A DNA stretch of 52,488 bases, taken from assembly GCF_000771745.2 (NCBI RefSeq), contig NZ_JPSL02000033.1, positions 1 to 52,488 of the forward strand, read 5' to 3'. The notes under the pieces were generated by a model that worked only from the letters and a program-made list of their open reading frames with translations, was not told where the DNA came from and did no database searches. Each line of letters opens with the position of its first letter. The stretch's first letter is position 1. This stretch comes from Thermus filiformis. GTDB lineage: Bacteria; Deinococcota; Deinococci; Deinococcales; Thermaceae. A program made the position numbers and the translations under genes. Shown here piece by piece: positions 8,736-16,703 of the stretch.

Positions 8736-9402
8736 CCCCGGCCTGACGGGGACCCTCCCGCCCCGGGAGGCCCGGCACCTGGTGGAGGTGCTGCGGGCCC
8801 GGGTGGGGGACCGGTTCACCGTCTTTGACGAGCACCGGGAGGCCCTGGCCGAGGTGGTGGAGGTGGGGCCGGGCCTCCTCCGCTACCGGGTTCTGGAGGA
8901 ACGCGTCCCCGAGCGGGAGGTGGGGGTGGAGGTCGTCCTGTACCCCGCCCTCCTCAAGGGGGACAAGATGGCGGAGGTGGTCCGCATGGCCACCGAGCTG
9001 GGGGCCACCCGCATCCAACCCCTCATCGCCCTCCACAGCGTGGCCAAGGAGATGGGGGAGGCCAAGCTGGAGCGGCTCAGGCGGGTGGCGGTGGAGGCGG
9101 CCAAGCAGTCGGGTCGGCTGCGGGTGCCCGAGGTCCTGCCCCCCATCCCCCTCAGGGCCCTGCCCCGGGTGGAGCAGGGCCTCCTCGCCCACCCGGGGGC
9201 GGGGGCGCGGGTGCGGGAGGTGCTGGATCCGGACCGGCCCGTGGCCCTGGCGGTGGGGCCGGAGGGGGGGTTCAGCGGGGAGGAGGTGGAGCTCCTCGTG
9301 GAGCGGGGCTTCACCCCGGTTTCTCTGGGGCGGCGCATCCTCCGCTCCGAGACCGCCTCCTTGGCCCTCCTGGCCCTGGTCACGGCGGGGGAGGGAAGGT
9401 GA
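8713..9402 (+). CDS. rsmE: 16S rRNA m3U1498 methyltransferase
   Basis: The product has 229 residues. RsmE methylates N3 of U1498 in 16S rRNA. It has an N-terminal PUA-like domain (about 1-65) and a SPOUT knotted domain with VGPEGGFSGEEVELL (about 180-195) and SLGRRILRSETASLALLAL. The start MRPHRAYSPGLTG matches the T. thermophilus enzyme and justifies the overlap with prmA. The stop overlaps the next gene (GTGA). Confidence 0.95.
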   Translation: MRPHRAYSPGLTGTLPPREARHLVEVLRARVGDRFTVFDEHREALAEVVEVGPGLLRYRVLEERVPEREVGVEVVLYPALLKGDKMAEVVRMATELGATRIQPLIALHSVAKEMGEAKLERLRRVAVEAAKQSGRLRVPEVLPPIPLRALPRVEQGLLAHPGAGARVREVLDPDRPVALAVGPEGGFSGEEVELLVERGFTPVSLGRRILRSETASLALLALVTAGEGR

Positions 9403-9791
9403 GGCGGGCGGTTTTCGGTAGGTGGGGGTGGGCGGTGGTCTGGCTTCTTTTCCTCGCCGGGTGCCGGTACACCTTCTTGCCCCTGGACCCGGGCCGGCCC
9501 CAGGCCGCCGGGACCTGGGTGGTGGGGAAGGCCCTGCCGGACCGGGCGGTTTTGGAGGTGGTCCGCCTCGAGCACCCCGGCTACCTCCACCTCCGGGTCT
9601 ACCAGGGGGAGGCCCTGGTGCGGGAGGAGGCGGTCTTCCTCGAGGGGCCTAGGGTCCTGGAGGTGGCCTGGCCGGAGGAGGGGTACACCCGGCTGGTCGT
9701 CCTTTTTGAGGGCGCGGTCCTCCTCCAGCTGGACCGGGGCGCCCCCGCCCTACCGGACCCCCAGGGCCAGGAGGACCAGGGGCAGGGTTAG
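9399..9791 (+). CDS. Small predicted lipoprotein, function unknown
   Basis: The product has 130 residues from GTG 9399, overlapping the rsmE stop by 4 bp. A basic N-terminus and hydrophobic stretch end in the lipobox LAGC (Cys22), so it should be lipid-anchored on the outside. The rest is predicted beta-rich (about 40-115) and I recognise no domain. The last ~15 residues (PDPQGQEDQGQG) are low-complexity and lie where the gene runs 42 bp into the 3' end of the convergent AEC gene; they look like stop-codon loss rather than folded protein. The function is not deducible from the rsmE linkage. Confidence 0.7.
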   Translation: MRRAVFGRWGWAVVWLLFLAGCRYTFLPLDPGRPQAAGTWVVGKALPDRAVLEVVRLEHPGYLHLRVYQGEALVREEAVFLEGPRVLEVAWPEEGYTRLVVLFEGAVLLQLDRGAPALPDPQGQEDQGQG

Positions 9792-10637
9792 AAAGGCGAG
9801 GAGGGTGGAGGCCACCACGCTCCGGGCGGCCCGGGCGGGGTCCCCTCCAAACTCCCGGCTCATCAGGAAGGCGTTCACCGCCGTGGGCATGGCCGACTGG
9901 AGGACCAACACCTTGTGCTCCAGGCTTCCCAGGCCCAGGAGGAGCCCCACCCCATGGGCCAAAAGGGGGGCCAGGACCAGGCGAAGGAGGCTGGATAGGA
10001 CCTCAAACCCCCCCACCACCACCCGGGTCTGGGCCAGCTGCAGGCCCAAGGTGGTGAGCAAAACGGGGATGGCCGCTTGGCCCAGGAGGTGGACCCCCTC
10101 GTCCAGCCGGAAGGGGAAGGGGACCCCCCGCAGGAGGAGCCCCCCCGCCAGGGCCCAGAAGAGGGGGAGGCGGAGGGTAAAAAGCAGGCTTTCTCCCACC
10201 CCGCCCCCCCGCAAAAAGGCGGGTCCCAGGCCGAACATGAGCACCGAGCTGGCGATGAAGTAGACCACCGCCCGCTCCAGCCCCTCCGCCCCCAGGGCGA
10301 AGAAGGTGAGGGAGAGGCCCATGTTGCCCGAGTTGGGGAAGAGGGCCCCCGCCAGCAGGGTCTTCCAGAGGGGAGGCTCTAGGCCCAGGGCCCGGGCCAA
10401 AAGGAGGGCGGCGAGAAAGAGGAGGGCGTAGGTGAGGGCGAAGCCCAGGACCAGGCCCAAGGCCGCTTCCGCCGAGAGGGTGCTCCTGCGCATGCTGTCA
10501 AAGATGAGGGCGGGGACCAGGAGGTAGAGGGTGAGGCGGGAAAGGGGGGTGAGGTCCAGGGCCTGCCGCCGCCCGAGAAGGAACCCCAGGGCCACGATCA
10601 GGCCCACCGGGGCCACGGTGTTCAGGAGGGCTTCCAT
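9750..10637 (-). CDS. AEC-family transporter (auxin efflux carrier-like)
   Basis: The product has 295 residues and ten predicted TM helices in two five-helix halves. Typical features are NTVAPVGLIVALGFLLGR at the N-terminus, FPNSGNMGLSL in the fourth helix and LQSAMPTAVNAFLMSREFGGD near the C-terminus. Bacterial members export malate or other small carboxylates, or auxin-like solutes; the substrate cannot be told here. The -10 TATAAA lies 10 nt before the ATG and shares its TTATAA core with the divergent ATPase promoter. The 3' end overlaps the convergent lipoprotein gene. Confidence 0.85.
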   Translation of the reverse strand: MEALLNTVAPVGLIVALGFLLGRRQALDLTPLSRLTLYLLVPALIFDSMRRSTLSAEAALGLVLGFALTYALLFLAALLLARALGLEPPLWKTLLAGALFPNSGNMGLSLTFFALGAEGLERAVVYFIASSVLMFGLGPAFLRGGGVGESLLFTLRLPLFWALAGGLLLRGVPFPFRLDEGVHLLGQAAIPVLLTTLGLQLAQTRVVVGGFEVLSSLLRLVLAPLLAHGVGLLLGLGSLEHKVLVLQSAMPTAVNAFLMSREFGGDPARAARSVVASTLLAFLTLPLVLLALGVR

Positions 10638-10666
10638 GGGGCCTTAGTTTATAAGAGAATGGAGGC
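10638..10666. promoter_or_regulatory. Compact divergent promoter, AEC transporter / P-type ATPase
   Basis: The 29 bp between the two starts contain AGTTTATAAGA, whose core TTATAA (10649-10654) is its own complement. On the + strand it gives -10 TATAAG (10650-10655) and a start 11 nt later, after a GGAGG. On the minus strand it gives TATAAA (10653-10648), 10 nt before the transporter ATG. No clear -35 boxes are visible. Confidence 0.6.
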
Positions 10667-13081
10667 ATGACCGGGCTCTCCTTTTCCGAGGCGCGAAGAC
10701 GGCTTTCCCAGTACGGGCCCAACGCCCTGCCCGAGAAGCCCCCCGAGCCCGCCTTTCGGAGGTTCCTCCGCCAGTTCCAAAGCCCCCTCATCTACATCCT
10801 CCTCTTCGCCCTGGCCCTGGAGGTCGGCCTCTGGCTCCACGAGGGGGGAAAGGGGGTTCCCCTCGAGGCCTTGGCCATCCTGGCCATCCTCCTTCTCAAC
10901 GCCACTTTGGGCTATCTCCAGGAGAAGCGCTCAGAGGAGGCCCTGAAGCGGCTCAAGTCCCTGGCCCAGCCCATGGTCTGGGTCCTCCGAGAAGGAGGGC
11001 TCCACCGCATCCCCGCCCGGGAGGTGGTCCCGGGGGACATCCTGCGCCTGGAGGCGGGGGACCGGGTGGCCGCGGACGGGCGCATCCTTCAGGGGGGCCT
11101 TCTTGTGGACGAGAGCGTCCTCACCGGGGAGAGCGTGCCCGTGGAGAAGACCTTGGGGGACGAGGTCTACGCGGGCACCCTGGTGGTGCGGGGCTGGGCC
11201 TTCGTGGAGGTCAGCCGCACCGGCCGGGAAAGCGCCATGGGCCGGATCGCCGGCCTTTTGTCGGAGATGGAGGAGGAGAAGACCCCCCTGGAGCGGAGGA
11301 TGGAGGCCTTCGGCCGCCGGGTGGCCCTCTGGGTCCTCCTCCTGGCCGCGGCCCTGGTGGTTTTGGTGTCCCTGGCGGAGGGGCCTTCGCCCCGGGCCCT
11401 CCTCTTCGCCGTGGCCCTGGCGGTGGCGGCGGTGCCCGAGGGGCTCCCCGCCGTCCTCACCCTGGCGCTGGCCCTGGGGGTGGAGCGGATGGCCCGGCGC
11501 AAGGCGGTGGTGCGGCGGCTCGCGGCGGTGGAGGCCCTGGGGAGCGTGACCTTGATCGCCACGGACAAGACGGGCACCCTCACGGAGAACCGGATGGAGG
11601 TGGCGGCCCTCGAGGCCTCGGACGAGGAGAAGGCCCTTCTGGCCCTGGTCCTCTGCAACGACGCAGACCTAGAGACCGGGGCGGGGGACCCGTTGGAGCT
11701 CGGCCTCCTCCGCTACGCCGCCTCCCGGGGCCTAGACGTGGGGGCCCTGAGGTCCGCCCACCCCCGGCTTTCCGAGCGCCCCTTTGACAGCGCCTGGAAG
11801 TACATGCGGGTCACCACCCCCTTGGGGAGCTTCCTCAAGGGGGCGCCCGAGGCCCTTATCCCCCGGCTCGCCCTTTCCGAGGAGGAGAAGGCCCGCCTTT
11901 TGGAGAGGGCCGAGGCCCACGCCCGAGAGGGGTACCGGGTCCTGGCCCTGGCCTGGGGGGAGGGGGAGCGGGAGGAGGGGCTTTCCTTCCTGGGCTTCGT
12001 CCTCCTCCTGGACCCGCCCCGGCCCGAGGTGAAGGAGGCCATGGCCCAGGCCCAACGGGCGGGCATCCGGGTGGTCATGGTCACGGGGGACCACCCCGCC
12101 ACCGCCTTGGCCGTGGCCCGGATGGTGGGGCTTCCCGCCGAGGTGGTGGCCACGGGGGAGGATTTGGACGGGCTTTCCGACCAGGAGCTTTTGGAGGTGG
12201 ACGTCTTCGCCCGGGTCCGGCCCGAGCAAAAGCTGCGCATCGTGGAGGCTTTCCAGAAGGCGGGGGAGGTGGTGGCCATGACCGGGGACGGGGTCAACGA
12301 CGCCCCGGCCCTGAAGCGGGCGGATGTGGGGGTGGCCATGGGCCAGCGGGGCTCGGACGTGAGCCGGGAGGTGGCGGACCTGGTCCTTTTGGACGACAAC
12401 TTCGCCACCATCGTGGCCGCCATAGAGGAGGGGCGGAACATCTACGAGAACATCCGCAAGTTCCTCCGCTTCCTCTTCTCCACCAACCTTTCCGAGGTCC
12501 TCGTCGTCTCCTTGGGCCTGGTCTTCGCCTGGGCCCTGGGCCTTCGGGGGGAGGGTGGGGCGCTTCTTCTGCCCCTCACCGCCGTCCAGATCCTCTGGAT
12601 CAACCTGGTCACGGACGGGCTCCCGGCCTTGGCCCTGGCCCTGGACCGGAACCCAGGGGTCCTCCTCCGCCCGCCCCGGCCCAAGGACGAGCCCCTTTTG
12701 GACGCCCGCTCCTTGCGCTTCATCCTCCTCACGGGGAGCCTCAAGGCCCTCTTCGGCTTGGGGCTTTTGGGGGCGCTTTCCCGCCTCCTTCCCCTCGAGG
12801 AGGCGCGAAGCGCCCTCTTTCACTACATGGCCCTCAGTCAGCTCTTCTTCGCCTACGCGGCTCGGCACACCGACCTCTACCCTCTGCCCAACCCCTACCT
12901 CCACGCCGCGGTGGGGCTGGGGGTGGCCTTGCAGGTGCTGGCGGGCACCTTCTTCCCCGCCCTCTTCCAGGCGGTGGCCCTGGGCTGGGACCACTTCGCC
13001 TTGGTCCTGGGCCTGGCCCTTCTGGTCTGGCTTCTGGCCGAGGGGGTGGACCGGGTACTATGGCGTAAGGAGGCGAGATGA
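10667..13081 (+). CDS. P2A-type calcium-transporting ATPase
   Basis: The product has 804 residues and is an ATP-driven cation pump of the P-type IIA (SERCA-like) class. It has an N-terminal cation ATPase domain and the TGES actuator motif (153-156). The phosphorylated Asp is D300 in [10 protein letters not shown] and the hinge is TGDGVNDAP (539-547). Ion-site residues match Ca2+ pumps: PEGLP in M4 (E258), N607/E610 in M5 and N646/T649/D650 in M6. The C-terminal four-helix domain is complete. ATG 10667 follows GGAGG. The next gene overlaps it by 4 bp and the third gene is a Ca2+/cation antiporter, which supports calcium export. Manganese is the main alternative substrate. Confidence 0.88.
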   Translation: MTGLSFSEARRRLSQYGPNALPEKPPEPAFRRFLRQFQSPLIYILLFALALEVGLWLHEGGKGVPLEALAILAILLLNATLGYLQEKRSEEALKRLKSLAQPMVWVLREGGLHRIPAREVVPGDILRLEAGDRVAADGRILQGGLLVDESVLTGESVPVEKTLGDEVYAGTLVVRGWAFVEVSRTGRESAMGRIAGLLSEMEEEKTPLERRMEAFGRRVALWVLLLAAALVVLVSLAEGPSPRALLFAVALAVAAVPEGLPAVLTLALALGVERMARRKAVVRRLAAVEALGSVTLIATDKTGTLTENRMEVAALEASDEEKALLALVLCNDADLETGAGDPLELGLLRYAASRGLDVGALRSAHPRLSERPFDSAWKYMRVTTPLGSFLKGAPEALIPRLALSEEEKARLLERAEAHAREGYRVLALAWGEGEREEGLSFLGFVLLLDPPRPEVKEAMAQAQRAGIRVVMVTGDHPATALAVARMVGLPAEVVATGEDLDGLSDQELLEVDVFARVRPEQKLRIVEAFQKAGEVVAMTGDGVNDAPALKRADVGVAMGQRGSDVSREVADLVLLDDNFATIVAAIEEGRNIYENIRKFLRFLFSTNLSEVLVVSLGLVFAWALGLRGEGGALLLPLTAVQILWINLVTDGLPALALALDRNPGVLLRPPRPKDEPLLDARSLRFILLTGSLKALFGLGLLGALSRLLPLEEARSALFHYMALSQLFFAYAARHTDLYPLPNPYLHAAVGLGVALQVLAGTFFPALFQAVALGWDHFALVLGLALLVWLLAEGVDRVLWRKEAR

Positions 13082-13530
13082 AGGCTAAGGACGTGATGGT
13101 TTCCCCGGTGGTGACGATAAGCGAGGAGGCCTCCCTCGAGGAGGCCGCCCGGCGGATGCTGGAAAACCATATCGGAAGCCTTTTGGTGGTGGACCGGGAG
13201 GGCCGGCTTGTGGGCATCGTCACCGAGACGGACTTCCTGAAGGAGCGGGGCATTCCCTTCTCCACCTTCCGCGCCCCCCTGCTCCTGGGCCGCTTCCTGG
13301 ACGGGGACGGGCTGGAGCGGGTCTTCCAAGAGGCCCGCTCCACGAGGGTCTCGGAGATCATGACCCACCCGGTCCATGCGGTCCGTCCGGAGGCCCCCTT
13401 GCGGGAGGTTTTGGACCTCATGCTCACCTACGACATCAACCACGTCCCGGTGGTGGACGAGGAGGGGAGGCCCGTGGGCATCATCTCCCGGTTTGACCTC
13501 CTCAGACCCCTTATGGAAAAGCTGGCATGA
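13078..13530 (+). CDS. CBS-pair protein
   Basis: The product has 150 residues and consists almost entirely of two CBS motifs (about 1-62 and 92-148), starting VMVSPVVTISEEASLEEAARRM and VSEIMTHPVHAVRPEAPLREV. A CBS pair (Bateman module) binds adenine nucleotides and acts as an energy or ion sensor. No catalytic domain is attached. It sits between and overlaps (4 bp each side) an ion pump and an ion antiporter, so a regulatory role for one of them is a reasonable inference. Confidence 0.88.
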   Translation: MKAKDVMVSPVVTISEEASLEEAARRMLENHIGSLLVVDREGRLVGIVTETDFLKERGIPFSTFRAPLLLGRFLDGDGLERVFQEARSTRVSEIMTHPVHAVRPEAPLREVLDLMLTYDINHVPVVDEEGRPVGIISRFDLLRPLMEKLA

Positions 13531-14504
13531 CCCTGGCCCTCTTCCTCCTCCTCGCGGGGGCGGTGGTCCTGGCCGGGAGCCGGGTGGCCTTCTACGGGGA
13601 CGCCCTGGCGGAGAAGACCGGCCTGGGCCGGACCTGGATGGGCCTGGTCCTGGTGGCGGCCACCACCAGCCTCCCCGAGCTGGCCACGGGGACGAGCGCC
13701 GCCCTGGAGGGGCTGGGCGACCTGGCCCTGGGGGACGTGCTCGGAAGCGGCCTCTTCAACCTGGTCCTCCTCTCCCTCCTGGACGCCCTGGGGGGGAGGG
13801 TGCCCCTCCTGAGCCGGGTCCAGCTGGGGCACGCCCTGGCCATCGGCTTCGGGGTGATCCTCTACGGACTTGTGGGGCTTTCCCTCTGGCTAAAGGGCCC
13901 TTCCCTGGGCCCGGTGGCCCTCTTCGCCCCTTTGGCCCTCTTGGTCTACCTCCTCGCCGCCCGGCTCACCTTCCTTTACGAGAGGCGGCGGCCCCAGGCG
14001 GAGGTGGACCGGCTGGAGCGCCTCTACCAGGAAGTGCCCCTGGCCCGGGCGGTCTGGGGCTACGCCCTGAACGGGGGGGTGGTGGTCCTGGCTGCGGTCT
14101 TCCTACCCCTGGTGGCGGAGCGGCTTGCCCAGGAGACAGGGCTCGGCTCCACCTTCGTGGGGACGGTTTTCCTGGCCTTCACCACCTCCTTACCCGAGGT
14201 GGTGGTCAGCCTGGCCGCGGTGCGGCTGGGGGCTTGGGACCTCGCCGTGGGCAACGTCTTGGGGAGCAACCTCTTCAACGCCCTCATCCTGGCCTGGGAC
14301 GACCTCCTCTTCCCCGGGACCCTCTTACAGGCGGTGGGCTCCACGCACCTGGTGGCGGTCTTCGCCCTCCTGGCCATGTACGGGGTGGTCCTGGTGGGGC
14401 TCACCTACCAGGCCCTGGCCAAGGTGGCCGTCCTGGGCTGGGACACCCTGGCCCTTTTGGGAATCTACGGGTCGGCGGTCTACCTCCTCTACGCCTTCCG
14501 GTAG
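13527..14504 (+). CDS. Ca2+/cation antiporter family protein (NCX/YrbG-like)
   Basis: The product has 325 residues and about ten TM helices with two inverted alpha-repeats. The first holds ATTSLPELATGTSAAL and GDVLGSGLFN (about 44-77), the second FTTSLPEVVVSL and GNVLGSNLFN (about 219-252). The acidic residue in each TSLPE motif is the ion ligand in the CaCA superfamily. It exchanges Ca2+ for Na+ or H+. With the upstream P-type ATPase it would form a two-mode calcium extrusion operon. The last 16 bp overlap the convergent uspA. Confidence 0.88.
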   Translation: MTLALFLLLAGAVVLAGSRVAFYGDALAEKTGLGRTWMGLVLVAATTSLPELATGTSAALEGLGDLALGDVLGSGLFNLVLLSLLDALGGRVPLLSRVQLGHALAIGFGVILYGLVGLSLWLKGPSLGPVALFAPLALLVYLLAARLTFLYERRRPQAEVDRLERLYQEVPLARAVWGYALNGGVVVLAAVFLPLVAERLAQETGLGSTFVGTVFLAFTTSLPEVVVSLAAVRLGAWDLAVGNVLGSNLFNALILAWDDLLFPGTLLQAVGSTHLVAVFALLAMYGVVLVGLTYQALAKVAVLGWDTLALLGIYGSAVYLLYAFR

Positions 14505-14935
14505 GGGACCACCAGGACGGGGGTCCTGGCCTTGTGGAGGACCTCCCGGGTCACCGAGCCCAGGAGGAGGGCGTCCAGGCCGCTTCGGCCGTGGGAGCCC
14601 ATGACCACCAGGTCGTGCCCTTCCGCCATCTTCAGGATGGCCTCCGCCGCCCGGCCCTCCACCAGGTGGGCCTCAAACCCCACCCCCTTCTCCTCCGCCA
14701 GCCGGGTGGCCCGGTCCAAAGCCCTCAGACCCTCCTGGCGCAGGTCCTCCAGGAGGGCCTGGTAGTAGGGGACGCTCTCCGGCCCCAGGAGGAGGGAGGG
14801 GGTGAGGGTTTCCAGGACGTAGAGGAGGCTCACCCGCGCCCGCAGGGCCTTGGCCAGGTCCAGCCCGTGGATGAGCCCCGCCTCCGCCGCCTCGCTCCCG
14901 TCCGTGGGCAGAAGGATCTTCCGGTACACGCTCAC
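14489..14935 (-). CDS. Universal stress protein, UspA family (ATP-binding type)
   Basis: The product has 148 residues. It starts with YRKILLPTDGSEAAEAGL and ends with the nucleotide-binding motif GSHGRSGLDALLLGSVTREV (G-2x-G-9x-G-S/T), so it should belong to the ATP-binding subclass. GTG 14935 overlaps the stop of the upstream RNase J gene (GTGA). It is the last gene of the yqeY-nudix-rpsO-pnp-rnj-uspA transcript. The role in stress survival is known for the family only in general terms. Confidence 0.9.
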   Translation of the reverse strand: MSVYRKILLPTDGSEAAEAGLIHGLDLAKALRARVSLLYVLETLTPSLLLGPESVPYYQALLEDLRQEGLRALDRATRLAEEKGVGFEAHLVEGRAAEAILKMAEGHDLVVMGSHGRSGLDALLLGSVTREVLHKARTPVLVVPYRKA

Positions 14936-16653
14936 CCCTCTATGACCACGGGCAGGATGACCGGGTCGCGGCCCGTGGCTTTCTTCAGGAACTTCTTCAC
15001 CGGGTAGTAGATGTCGTCCCGGATCTTCTCCAGGGGCTTTTTCTCCCGCACGCCGTTTTGTACGGCCTCGAGGGCCATCCGCCGCACCTCGCCCAGAAGC
15101 CTCTCCCCGGCCTTGACGAACCCCTTGGAGATCACCTCCACCACCGGGTCGCGCCCGGCCAGGGCGGTGATGACTACCAGGCCTTCCTGGGCCAAAAGCT
15201 GCCGGTCCATCAGGATCTCGTCCGTGATGTCCCCCACGCCCAGGCCGTCCACGTACAGGGCCCCCGCCGGGACCTGGCCCGCCGGCTCAAAGGTGTCCTT
15301 GGTGAGGCGCAAAATGGTGCCGTTTTCCACCACCAGGGTCTTCTCCGGGGGATGGCTCATGCTCTCGGCCAGCCACTTGAAGTTGGTCTGGTGCCGCACT
15401 TCCCCGTGCCAGGGGAGGAAGAAGCGGGGGGTGGTGAGGTTGAGGATGAGCTTCAGCTCCTCCTGGGAGGCGTGCCCCGAGGCGTGGACCTTGTAGGTGG
15501 GGGGGTAGAGGACGTAGGCCCCCAGGGCGTAAAGGCGGTTGATGACCCGGTTCACCGCCTCCTCGTTCCCGGGGATGGGGCTGGAGGAGAGGATCACCGT
15601 GTCCCCCGGCTTGATGGCCATCTTGGCGTGGGTGCCCAGGGCCAGGCGGGAAAGTACGCTCATGGGCTGGCCCTGGCTTCCCGTGGCCAGGACCAGGACC
15701 TGGTGGTCGGGGAGGTCCTTCACCTCCTCCAGGGTGTAGAGCCGGTCCTTGACCTTCAGGTAGCCGAGCTCGAGGGCGATGCGGCTGAACTTCAGCATGC
15801 TCCGCCCCTCCATGGCCACCTTGCGCCCGTACTTCTCCGCCGCCCAGATCACCGACTGGATGCGGTGGATGTGGCTGGCGAAGGTGGTCACGAAGACCCG
15901 GCCCGGGGCGCGGCCGATGACCCGGTCCAGCTCCTTGGCGATCTCGGCCTCGCTCGGGGTGTACCCCGGCCGTTCGGCGTTGGTGGAGTCGGCGATGAGG
16001 AGCAAAACCCCCTCCGCCCCCGCCTGGGCCAGCTTGGCCAGGTGGGAGACCTTCCCGTCAATGGGGGTGGGGTCCAGCTTGAAGTCGCCGGTGTGGACGA
16101 TGGTGCCCACGGGGGTGCGGAGGATCAGCCCCGAGTTGTCGGGGATGGAGTGGGTCATGCGGAAGAGGTCCACGCTGAAGTACCGGCCCACCTGGATCCG
16201 GTCATCGGGGGAGACCTCCTTAAGGTTGAACTCCCCCGGCCTCAGGCCGTACTCCTCGAGCTTCCCCTTCAGAAGCCCCAGGGTGAGCCTGGCCCCGTAG
16301 ACCGGGACCTTGGGCAGCTGGGGGAAGAGGAAGGGGAGGGCTCCAATGTGGTCCTCATGCCCGTGAGTCAGGATCCAGCCCTTGATGAGGTGCTTGTTCT
16401 GGACCAGGTAGTCAATCCGGGGGATGAGGAGGTCCACCCCGGGCATCCCCTCCTCCGGGAAGGCCAGCCCCCCGTCCACCACGAGGATCTCGTCCCGGTA
16501 GCGGAAGGCGAAGATGTTCTTCCCGATCTCGCCCATCCCCCCCAGGGGGATGATCTCCACATGGTCCTGGGGGCCGCCCTGGGGAAGCTGGGCCTGGGCC
16601 CCGCCCTGCGGCCGCCTTCTCCGCCGCCTGGGCCTCTTCTTTTCGTTTTCCAT
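14932..16653 (-). CDS. rnj: Ribonuclease J
   Basis: The product has 573 residues. RNase J is a metallo-beta-lactamase/beta-CASP nuclease with 5'-3' exonuclease and endonuclease activity on mRNA and rRNA precursors. The zinc motif is HGHEDH (H97, H99, D101, H102) in WILTHGHEDHIGALPF. Further metal and CASP motifs follow (THSIPDNSG, HTGDFK, ATGSQGQPMS, VHASGHAS), then the C-terminal domain. A basic tail at residues 5-16 ([11 protein letters not shown]) may bind RNA. ATG 16653 is preceded by AGGAGG. It follows pnp by 50 bp, coupling two RNA-decay enzymes in one operon. Confidence 0.95.
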   Translation of the reverse strand: MENEKKRPRRRRRRPQGGAQAQLPQGGPQDHVEIIPLGGMGEIGKNIFAFRYRDEILVVDGGLAFPEEGMPGVDLLIPRIDYLVQNKHLIKGWILTHGHEDHIGALPFLFPQLPKVPVYGARLTLGLLKGKLEEYGLRPGEFNLKEVSPDDRIQVGRYFSVDLFRMTHSIPDNSGLILRTPVGTIVHTGDFKLDPTPIDGKVSHLAKLAQAGAEGVLLLIADSTNAERPGYTPSEAEIAKELDRVIGRAPGRVFVTTFASHIHRIQSVIWAAEKYGRKVAMEGRSMLKFSRIALELGYLKVKDRLYTLEEVKDLPDHQVLVLATGSQGQPMSVLSRLALGTHAKMAIKPGDTVILSSSPIPGNEEAVNRVINRLYALGAYVLYPPTYKVHASGHASQEELKLILNLTTPRFFLPWHGEVRHQTNFKWLAESMSHPPEKTLVVENGTILRLTKDTFEPAGQVPAGALYVDGLGVGDITDEILMDRQLLAQEGLVVITALAGRDPVVEVISKGFVKAGERLLGEVRRMALEAVQNGVREKKPLEKIRDDIYYPVKKFLKKATGRDPVILPVVIEG

Positions 16654-16666
16654 TTAACCTCCTTCT

Positions 16667-16682
16667 CGGCGCACGCGCGCCG
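16667..16682 (-). other. Small hairpin between pnp and rnj
   Basis: A 6-bp inverted repeat CGGCGC/GCGCCG with a 4-nt loop sits in the 50-bp pnp-rnj gap, before the rnj ribosome-binding site. It is a possible processing or stability element of the polycistronic mRNA. It is short and could be chance at this GC content. Confidence 0.35.
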
Positions 16683-16703
16683 TCTTCCTCTGGACCGCCG
16701 GGC

